From: Lathyrus oleraceus
Taxonomy: Eukaryota > Streptophyta > Magnoliopsida > Fabales > Fabaceae
Length of the DNA: 64,000 nt
Assembly (NCBI RefSeq): GCF_024323335.1
Contig: NC_066583.1
Location: 417,148,031 to 417,212,030 of the forward strand
Reading direction: 5' to 3'
Part shown: positions 55,441 to 64,000 of the stretch, piece after piece
How positions within the stretch are numbered: position 1 is the first letter of the stretch
Layout: each line of letters opens with the position of its first letter
The notes under the pieces: generated by a model
Seen by the model: the letters and a program-made list of their open reading frames with translations, nothing else
Database searches by the model: none
Told to the model about the DNA's origin: nothing
Program-made: the position numbers and the translations under genes

Positions 55441-56907
55441 ATTTGCTCCAGACGTCACCTTAAAGATCAAGAAAGAGATTGAAAGACTCCTTAAATTTCG
55501 TTTCATAAGAACAGCAAGGTATGTCGAATGGTTGGCCAACACAGTGCCCGTCATCAAGAAAAACGAAACTCTTAGGATTTGTATAAATTTCAGAGATCTA
55601 AATAATGCAACACCAAAGGATGAGTACTTGATGCCCGTGGAGGAAATTCTGATCGATTCGGCCGCAACTTTTGAATACATGAGCTTCCTCGATGGATACT
55701 CTGGCTACAATCAAATTCTTATTTCCGAAGAAGATGTCCCCAAGATAGTGTTTCAATGCCCTGGTGCTTTGGGGACGTACGAGTGGGTCGTCATGCCATT
55801 TGGTTTAAAAAATGTAGGAGAAACCTACCAAAGGGATATTTATGCCATATTTCATGACTTCATTGAGAAGTTCATGCAGGTCTATATTGACGACATTGTG
55901 ATAAAATCGTCATCTTAGGGAGGGCACCTGAATCACCTTCGACGCTCGTTTGACAGAATGAGGAAATATGGATTGAAAATGAATCGATTGAAGTGTGCTT
56001 TTGGTGTGCACGCAGGCGACTTCTTGGGATTTGTGGTACCCAAATGAGGTATCGAGATCAATTAGAACAAGACAAAGGAAACCTTAGACCTCAAAATCCC
56101 ATCGACCAAGAAGAAGATTCAATCTTTGTTAGAGAAGATAAACTTCTTAAGAAGATTCATATCGAATATAAGTGGTAAAACGAAAGTATTTTCGCCACTA
56201 CTCAAAATTAAGAAGGAAAGTGAATTTTACTGGGATCCCGAGAAACAAGAGGCTTTCGATGCAATCAAGGGGTACCTTACCGAGCCTCTTATTTTGTTAC
56301 CTCCCAATAGGAAGAAAAATATGAGTTTATATATTGCTACATTAGATACGATAATAGGGAGCATGTTGGCCCAATAGGATAGTAATGGTGTCGAAATACC
56401 TATATATTACCTCAGTAGAGTGTTGGTAGATGCTGAAACTAGGCACAGTCTCATAGAAAAACTATGTATATGCTTGTACTTTGCCTGTATGAAATTAAAG
56501 CAATATGTAAAACCAGTTGATGTTTATGTTTCATCTCACTACAATATTATTAAACATATGTTGCCTAAACCTATTCTTCATAATAGAATTGGAAAATGGG
56601 CACTGGCATTAACGGAGTTCTCTCTAACATTTAAACCTTTAAAGGCCATGAAAGGCCAGATCGTGGCAGATTTTATAGTAGATCATGCCATGGGCTAATC
56701 ATCTCTAAACATGGTCGACACAAAACCCTGGCGTTTTTATATCAATGGGTCGAGTCACGAAGACGGAACAAGAGTCAGAGTATTGATATTATCCCCAAAG
56801 GATGGTCCGATGAAGTTTAAGTACAAGATCAGTGGAAAGTGTTCCAACAATGAAGCCAAGTATGAGGCTTTAATAATGGGTCTTCGCCTCTTGAAAGGGA
56901 TGGGAGT
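55441..56907 (+). pseudogene. Element D RT, RNase H and archaeal-type RNase H
   Basis: One reading frame throughout, broken only by point stops (TAG 55916-55918, TGA near 56045, TAG near 56375, TAA 56696-56698). RT blocks: LRICINFRDLNNATPKDEY, FLDGYSGYNQI, MPFGLKNVGETYQRD and YIDDIVIK. RNase H: MSLYIATLDTIIGSMLAQ and IYYLSRVLVD. The second RNase H starts WRFYINGSSHEDGT and has NNEAKYEALIMGL. This archaeal-type domain marks the Tat clade. It is cut by the Ogre LTR at 56907/56908. Confidence 0.88.
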
Positions 56908-59900
56908 TGTAGCGGCGTTTTCGTTACTTTTAGGTTTATTGACTAAACCAAAAGTCAACATTCAATTTGAGTCGCCACCGCACTTTAATTTGTCCAAAGG
57001 AAAGGCTAAAAGGCGAACAAAAGTCAAGTAAGAAGTTTTTCAAATCAAAAACTAATAAAAATGTCAGAGATCTAGGTAAGGGGGTTGGTTATAAAATGGG
57101 AAGGTTTTATGCACCCAAAACATCCTTAGTATTCCAAGGGAACCCTTTTTGCAAATATGTGTTGTAGGTTGGTATTTGTGAAAAGATTTATACAAAAGAT
57201 TGGAGGGATGAGGAGAGAATAGATTATATTTACAAATTTTGTTGTTTGAATGGATGAACCCATTGCCTACGTACCATCACAAAGGAGGATCAAAACCTCG
57301 TAGTTCGGGATAAAAATCTCAAAGATTGGTGAATTGATTTTAATCCAAAGCCTTAAGGTCTTTTGTTATCAAAGGGAGAAAACTCAACTTAAACCAACAA
57401 TCCACCATGTGAGGAAGGCTTCAACATGCTAGTGAGGGGTTAACCCTATAATAAGTATGGAAGACTTATAATCCAACACTAAGGATGAGGTGAGATTTAC
57501 ATCAACCACTATGATAACTCAAACCTATGACTAATGTTTTTGAAAGGTTTTAACAAAGTGGCCATTGGAACCACAAAACAACTTGAACTGGGTTATATTT
57601 ACAAGTTAAAGTTATTTACAAAATGAGGTCAAATTTGGATTAAGGTTTATTCACAATGAGTATTTATGAAAATGGTTTTGAAAAGTCAAAGGCTTAAGGC
57701 CTAGGTTTCTAATTTGAAATAAAGTCAAAGTTTGAAAATGATTTTTGGCTTGGTTAGAGTGGGGAGAAGAAGAGAAGGGTTATTCCTAAAGCATACAAAG
57801 ATAAGAGGGGAAAGATAAAACCCTTGGAGTTCCTTTTCTTGAAGTCATAGATATGACTCAAGATGCTCCTTTCCTTTGGACTTAGCACACAAACAAGCAA
57901 TCAATAATTTGAATTCAAGCTCCTAGGATCTCCACTTGGCTTGGCTCTTAACTTGGCTACTCATGACAATGGTCCTCTTTTCACAATCTTAAGATGGGAT
58001 CCCTATCACACAAAAGTAAACATCAAAAAAGTTCACAACACAATAAAGGGAATGGACAAAGAATAAGTTTGAAGAAGAAGTCCTTTGAAGTCAACTTTGA
58101 GTTTTAGCATTCTAAAGGCATGAGGCCTGGTTGCTCTTCAACAATTTTGCATTCTAAAGGCATAAGGCCTAGTTGCTCTTGAACTCCTTTAAGCATAGGT
58201 AAATCCTAATTCTAAGTCCTTTCTCCTTTTTGCATTTGGTTCGCATCAAAACAAACACAAACAAAACAAGATAGCAATATATTTATATTCAATAATGGAC
58301 TCAAATGAGCAAAAGAAAATGGCATAAACATAAAATATGTGCTCAAGTGAGCAAAATGAAAAGCAATATGAATAATGAGCAAGAAATAAATGGCATTAAA
58401 AGTAAATGGCAAGAAATTAAAAGCTCAAATTAAAGTTAGTAGTTAGTAAGGTTACGTTAGCTTGTCATAAGACAATGTAGCGCTATGTTAAGCAATCGTA
58501 AGTGGACTAATGTAGTAGTCGCACCTATCTGAGGCCGGTCAATAAGAATATAGGCAAAGAACACAAGTTAGAGATCATGACTAGTAAGCCAAGCTCCATA
58601 AACTTGCCATGCCAAACAAAAGGGGAAGGGCCTTGTATTGACTTTTAGTTATTTGCTTGACCAAGAAGCAACCTATCTTGGACACAAAACAACTCACTTG
58701 ATCATGGATCAAGTTGAGTTTGGTTTGGATCAAAGAAGGTTAAACTCCTCATTTGTCAAGACCAACTTCAAGACTTTAACTCATTGGCCATTGATGGAAA
58801 GAAAGGGATGAAGATGAAAGGGAGGGGAAAAGAAGACCACAACCAAATCCAATTGATCAAATGTGAATCAAATCGACATCAATCAACACCAAACAGAAGA
58901 GAAATGAAGATAACAAGTCAAAGGGTCAATGGTATTTTTTTGGTATTTTTTGAATTAAAATAAAATGCAAATAAAAAATAAACAAATAAGGTTGAACCTC
59001 AAATTCAATTCAAATCAACTTCAACAAGTTCAACTAAATTCTCATAGGTTCAACATGGTCAAACAAACTTTGACTAATTTTCTCACAAAATTTTGAAACC
59101 AAAGAGTATTTAAAATCAATTAAAAACAATTAAAAAATAGCATAATATGAATTAAAATCTCAAATAATCTCAAATCAAATAAGAAATTGATGAGACTATT
59201 TTTCATTGACTTATCATCCATAAATGCTATGAAAGTATTTTTGGATTTTTTAAAAGTCAGAAAGTATTTTAAAATGAATTAAAACCATTAAAAATCAAAT
59301 AATCCATAAAAAAAATATCAAATGAAGTCACAAAAATAATTAAAAATCATAATATGAAACTAGATTTTTCAAGAAAATTTTTGGAATTGGTCTCATATTT
59401 TTCTGACTTCAAATGAATTTGTAATGAATTTTTGAAAACCAAATGAATTAACTGAAAATAAAAAGAAAATGAAATAAATGAAAAAAAAAAACGCAGCCAC
59501 ATGATGCATTCATTAATTGACGCGGCGCTTATGGATGGTTCAGATTTGAGGGCACACACTGGGCTTGAGTCAAACGCGTTACACGAGGTATTAAATGAAG
59601 TATTTAAAATGAACGTGTGAGATTAGATCGTGGCAAGGTGATGCAATGGCCCTAGCGTGCACACGTGGTGGTGGTGGTGGTGGAAACCACCATCTTCTCC
59701 GGCCAGACAATAAATTCCGGCCACCAGTTGCAGGAAATAAAATCTCAATGAAAATTAAAAACAAGGTCATGGAAATGAAGCTAGTGTGATGGAGATCATC
59801 ACTGTACGAATGGATCTCCTTCACTCTTCCTATATTGAGAGAAATGTGAAGGAGAAAATCATGGTGTTCAAACTGAAAGTTCATGAAATGAAGAATTGAA

Positions 59901-60620
59901 AGCACCAATGGCTTGCCTCAAGTATGAGGACTTCAGAAAACCACAGAAACACAAGCATACTACATTGAATTAAGAGTTCTAGATCCAAAAAGTTTGAGAA
60001 ATAACCTTTGAATTGATGCACTTTTGGCCACGAATTCCTCAAGATCCTTGCTCCTCTTTGATCCTTGAGTGTAATGGAAGTGATTGGCTAAGGAATCAGG
60101 CTTTAAAACTCAGCTAATGATGCTGAATTTCAAGCTCGAAAGTGTGAAAAAAAATTGAGTGATTCCTTTGGTATGGCTATGGTTTCAGTGCTACAGCATA
60201 TCAGATCTCCAAAAGGTTAGCAAATGAATGAGAGGAAGTGGTTATTTATAGTTGAAGGCATCAGATCACACGCTTTGTTCATGTGCATGGCAATTTGAAT
60301 TTGCATTGCATGGGCCTGTGTAAGCATGTGGAAGGCCTAATGATGAATGCAGAAGCTAGCTGAGTTCACATGGAAAGGATTTAGACGTGTACAATGGACT
60401 GAAGCATGCTTGCAATTCAAGTTTCACCATAAAATATTAAAATGCACATAAATGGAAATGAATTCGAAACTCACAAATGGTGAATCCAAAAGAGTAATGT
60501 GAGTAATGGTTGGAAAGCACTTGAAATAAGGAACAAAAGTCATGTTGGGAAAAAAATCATTTGGCATTTTCAAATTGATGAAAATTGGCTTGGAAACATC
60601 TAAGGAGGACCCAAAAGGCA
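56908..60620 (-). repeat. Second Ogre LTR, truncated
   Basis: Starts TGTAGCGGCG and follows the Ogre-1 LTR (from 22041) along its length, with many differences, to the segment around 60540-60610 (matching 27010-27100). It then stops matching, well short of the TGTAAGACCC terminus. About 0.9-1.2 kb of LTR and the polypurine tract appear deleted. The right limit is approximate. The candidate left target duplication is GGAGT; the right one is not available. Confidence 0.8.
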
Positions 60621-61775
60621 CATCTCAACTCAGGGAAATCTGACTCCATAGGGGACAAAAAATCATAATAGGGAGCAGAAGGAAGGAACACCAGAGATAC
60701 CGGTTACTAGGCATATAATAGGTGACCAACCAGGCGTGAATTGGGAACATATCCAAGACACTCATCATATGAAAGGAGGGCTGAAAAAGCAAACTCGACT
60801 TACAGGATGGGCATTCGATTCCACAAGGAAATACGAATCTTACTCGACTGGGGAAGAAAAGGACTTCGACTGAATAGCGCATGAGATATATTATCTACTA
60901 CCGTTATATGGGTAAAAACATAGATAACATACTCGCATGGAAGATTATCCACAACCGGTTACTGGGTTAATAAAGGATAAATCGACCGAAAAGAAAGGAC
61001 ATCGGGATACCGGTTACTGGGTATAAAACGATGACTAATCAGAAGGAGAAACAATCATCACCAAACAAGGGTAAATGAAAGATGACTCGCCGGGGATAAA
61101 TTTCCTGATGAAAGCAATCATCCAAGAGATATATCACCGGTTACTGAGGGGTATACTCAAAAATGAAGGAATATCAATACCGGTTACTGGGTAAATATAA
61201 CAAACAAAGAGGGGATTACATCTACCGGTTACTGGGTAGAAAACCACAGAAATAGGACTTCCAACTACCTGTTACTGGGTAGAAAGCCACAAAGTCCGCT
61301 GGGGAAAAGGATGAACAATTACTAGTTACTGAGCAATTGAACAACTGAACCACAGGGAACTGCAAGGGATAACAAGACAGGAAATCAATCAAGGAACAAA
61401 CTGGAAAGACACAATCAAATAAAGACTCAACCCGATGAGGATATAACTTAGGGGCGTAATTCCATCCCGATACACAACTGGGGAGGAAACTGAAACAATA
61501 ATCATCCACGAGGGCATAACTCAGTGGGGAAGAAAGGAAGAAAAGATAGACATTTTCTGCCTATGGGGCTGACTCTATGTGGAGAGATCAGATACAAACA
61601 TCTGCTTGGGGAAGAACATTTCACCAATAGCATGAGATAACAAACAAAGATATATGGAAAAGAATGCAATCATGAATATCTGAATGTTATGATTATGCAT
61701 GTATATGCATGATTCGTGTATGATTAATGCTGACAAACAGACATATCTAACACAAACAAGTTCAAGAATCACGAG
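60621..61775 (-). mobile_element. 3'-UTR-like segment of the second Ogre, with GGTTACTG hairpins
   Basis: Non-coding, with ctggggaag-type words in the same orientation as the Ogre-1 3' UTR, which places it as 3' UTR of the minus-strand copy whose LTR is on its left. It holds a dispersed set of hairpins (60698-61340). Confidence 0.6.
60698..61340 (-). repeat. Dispersed hairpins with loop GGTTACTG
   Basis: Stems around the loop (plus-strand reading): TACC/GGTA at 60899, AACC/GGTT at 60953, ATACC/GGTAT at 61007, TACC/GGTA at 61178, TCTACC/GGTAGA at 61221, CTACC/GGTAG at 61265 (loop TGTTACTG) and CAATTACT/AGCAATTG at about 61308-61337 (loop AGTTACTG, one mismatch). Two further copies (60698 and about 61134) are imperfect. 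Confidence 0.85.
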
Positions 61776-63172
61776 CATATTCCTCGAGATGAGAATCGGA
61801 TGGCGGATGCTCTTGCTACGCTTGCTTTAATGATTGCCGTCAGTTATTGGAATGAAGTCCCAAATATTACTGTGATGCGCTTGGATAGACCAACTCATGT
61901 ATTTGCAATTGAAGAGGTAAAAGATGATAAGCCGTGGTATTATGATATCAAGTGCTTTCTCCAAAGTCAGACTTACCCGCCTGGGACATATGTTAAAGAT
62001 AAGAAGACTTTGAGGAGATTATTTGGCAGTTTCTACCTTAATGGCGATGTGCTTTACAAGAGGAATTTTGACATGGTTCTGCTCAGATGCGTGGATAGAC
62101 ACGAAGCAGACCTATTGATGACTGAAGTCCATGAAGGTTCATTTGGTACTCATTCCAATGGACATGCTATGGCTAAGAAGATGTTGAGAGCAGGCTACTA
62201 TTGGCTGACAATGGAGTCTGACTGCTGCAAATACGTGAAGAAATGCCACAAGTGTCAGATCTATGCGGATAAGCTTCATATTCCCCCGACACTTCTGAAT
62301 GTTATTTCCTCACCATGGCCTTTCTCCATGTGGGGAATTGACATGATTGGCATGATTGAACCTAAGGCGTCGAATGGTCATCGTTTTATTCTCGTAGCCA
62401 TTGATTACTTGACTAAGTGGGTTGAAGCGGCATCATATGCAAATGTGACAAGGCAGGTGGTTGTGAAGTTTATCAAGAACCAACTCATATGCCGATATGG
62501 TGTGCCAGACAAGATCATTACTGATAATGGATCTAACTTGAACAATAAGATAGCGAGTTCAAGATTGCACAACATAATTCTTCTCCCTATAGACCCAAGA
62601 TGAATGGGGCTGTTGAAACTGCTAATAAGAACATCAAGAAAATTATTCAGAAGATGGTTGTTACATACAAAGATTGGCATGAGATGTTGCCATTTGTGCT
62701 GCATGGCTATCGTACATCCGTCTTCACTTCAACAGGGGCAACCCCTTTCTCCCTTGTATATGGAATGGAGGTTGTGCTCCCCGTAGAGGTTGAGATCCCA
62801 TCAATGAGAGTCTTGATGGAAGCCAAGTTGACTGAGGCTGAATGGGTTCAAAGTCGTTATGACCAACTGAATTTGATTGAAGAGAAGAGATTAACTGCCA
62901 TGTGCCATGGTCAGTTGTATCAGCAAAGGATGAAGAAAGCCTTTGATAAGAAGGTCAAACCTCATGTGTTCCGAGAAGGTGACCTCGTGCTCAATAAAGT
63001 CTTGTCTTTTGCGCTCGATTCCAGGGGCAAGTGGACTCCAAACTATGAAGGTCCATACGTTGTTAAGAGAGCCTTTTCAGGCAGTGCTTTGTTGCTTACA
63101 ACTATGGATGGGGAAGATTTCACTCGTCCTGTAAATTCAGACGCAGTCAAGAAATACTCCGCCAAAAAATAA
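61776..63172 (+). pseudogene. Plus-strand Ogre integrase (second copy)
   Basis: Nearly the same protein as the Ogre-1 integrase: it starts at HIPRDENRMADALATLA, then the zinc domain, WGIDMIG, ITDNGSN and NGAVETANK, and C-terminal GKWTPNYEGPYVVKR to 63172. Relative to Ogre-1, 16 bases are missing after 62552, shifting the frame between the second and third catalytic residues (open blocks 61800-62603 and 62600-63172). Homology to Ogre-1 begins abruptly at about 61776; RNase H is absent. Confidence 0.92.
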
Positions 63173-63284
63173 AAACAGAATAACTCGCTAAGTTGAAAAC
63201 CCGAAAGGGCGGCTTAGGCAAAAATGAGCGTCTTAGTGGATTGAAAACCCGAAAGGGCGATCCAGGAAAAAGTTAGAGACATGA

Positions 63285-63382
<98 letters not shown>

Positions 63383-64000
63383 GCTAGATTGAGTACCTCA
63401 CCCTGGGGCAATCTAGGCAAAAAATAGCGATTTGGCAAGTAACTGCATCCTAACAAGACTTCGTTCTACAACTGCCATCTATCAAAGATTCTCGCTCAGT
63501 CATCATCAACCGAAGTTTCGAATACAGTGGATTCAGAGTTGGTGGAGAAACGGTCATTATGTTCAATGAAGCCCTTTTTTCCATGTATATCACCAATTTC
63601 AAATTTGTAAAGATCCATGGAGTCTCTCCATTTGCGGACTACCATTCTTTTAAATAAATTTGAGTCTTTATCCAATTCTTTGCAGTCTTATTTGTTTCTG
63701 TTTAACAAATGTTTGCATGTTTTAATTGATGAATATCATTATTTTAAACAAATAAAGTTTTCATAAATAAATTGTTTTAAACAAAATGAACATTCACAAC
63801 GATTGAAAAGATAAGTGGAATGTCTTCAGTGCTTTCCCAAGGATAGTATGATCACCAAAGTGTAAGACGATTGTTCATATTCTGGAATTCTTATATTCTC
63901 TTCATCAGTATTCAATTTGTCTCCCCAACGAGCACAGAAAGAATAGTACATCATCAGCTTCCCAGAGAGTCTGGCGCTAGCATTTGCGTTTTATCAATTA
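63173..64000 (+). mobile_element. Ogre proximal 3' UTR, plus strand
   Basis: Homologous to the reverse complement of 11600-12297. It includes the 48-bp repeat pair (cores 63200-63209 and 63248-63257), interrupted from the rest by a (TA)n tract absent from Ogre-1. It continues to the window end. Confidence 0.85.
63284..63379. repeat. (TA)n microsatellite
   Basis: About 96 bp of TA dinucleotides with one phase break near 63308. It lies directly after the second 48-bp repeat. Confidence 0.98.

Larger units (their letters stand above)
29597..56907 (+). mobile_element. Element D: old Tat-clade Ty3/gypsy relic, interrupted
   Basis: A plus-strand element with a 5' LTR, primer-binding site, gag (30269-31602 and 53059-53628), protease (54137-54628), RT, RNase H and archaeal-type RNase H (55441-56907). 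It is interrupted by the 21.4-kb derivative at 31608-53053 (target duplication GATAT) and is cut at 56907/56908 by an Ogre LTR. Integrase and 3' LTR are not seen. Most coding damage is by point stops. Confidence 0.85.

Overview
The window is plant nuclear DNA made entirely of nested LTR retrotransposons. I find no convincing host gene, rRNA, tRNA or CRISPR. It contains a giant Ogre element (LTR of about 4.6 kb without its insert, a primer-binding site matching a tRNA-Arg 3' end, an extra ORF1 and an apparent intron between protease and RT), a SIRE/Maximus copia element with an envelope-position third ORF, and chromodomain-bearing Tekay elements. This mixture points to a large-genome legume, most likely tribe Fabeae (Pisum, Vicia, Lathyrus, Lens). 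The species is an inference.

Layout. (1) 1-28273 is one minus-strand Ogre ('Ogre-1'). Its 3' end lies left of the window and its 5' LTR is 22041-28273. Three things sit inside it: an older Tekay-type LTR (1-1995), a complete young Tekay element (2767-11432, target duplication GATGG) and a truncated related LTR (24960 to about 26620) inside the Ogre LTR. (2) 28274-29596 is the plus-strand LTR tail and gag of an older Tat/Ogre-like element into which Ogre-1 inserted. (3) 29597-56907 is a plus-strand Tat-clade Ty3/gypsy relic ('D') with a 633-bp LTR and decayed gag, protease, RT and two RNase H regions. (4) 31608-53053, inside D, is a plus-strand Tat/Ogre derivative (target duplication GATAT). 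It keeps a long gag ORF but has lost protease, most of RT and most of integrase. (5) 38516-49412, inside that derivative, is a complete SIRE element (target duplication TATTT). (6) 56908 to about 60620 is a truncated minus-strand Ogre LTR inserted in D, followed by Ogre 3'-UTR material. At about 61775 the polarity flips to a plus-strand Ogre integrase and its 3' UTR, which run to the window end.

Insertion order follows from the nesting and agrees with LTR divergence counted by eye: the derivative about 1.3 percent, SIRE about 0.7 percent, Tekay about 0.7 percent. Within each element the parts act together: LTR promoter, tRNA-primed reverse transcription, gag particle, protease, RT/RNase H, integrase. 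Nearly every copy here has at least one break.

The most unusual signal is in the non-coding 3' regions. The derivative carries more than 30 short hairpins (50115-51182) with an almost invariant loop AGCCNGA and stems that change on both sides while staying complementary. The second Ogre carries an independent set with loop GGTTACTG (60698-61340). A long stem in the 5' leader and a 48-bp repeat after pol are also shared between elements. All coordinates and comparisons were made by eye without alignment software.
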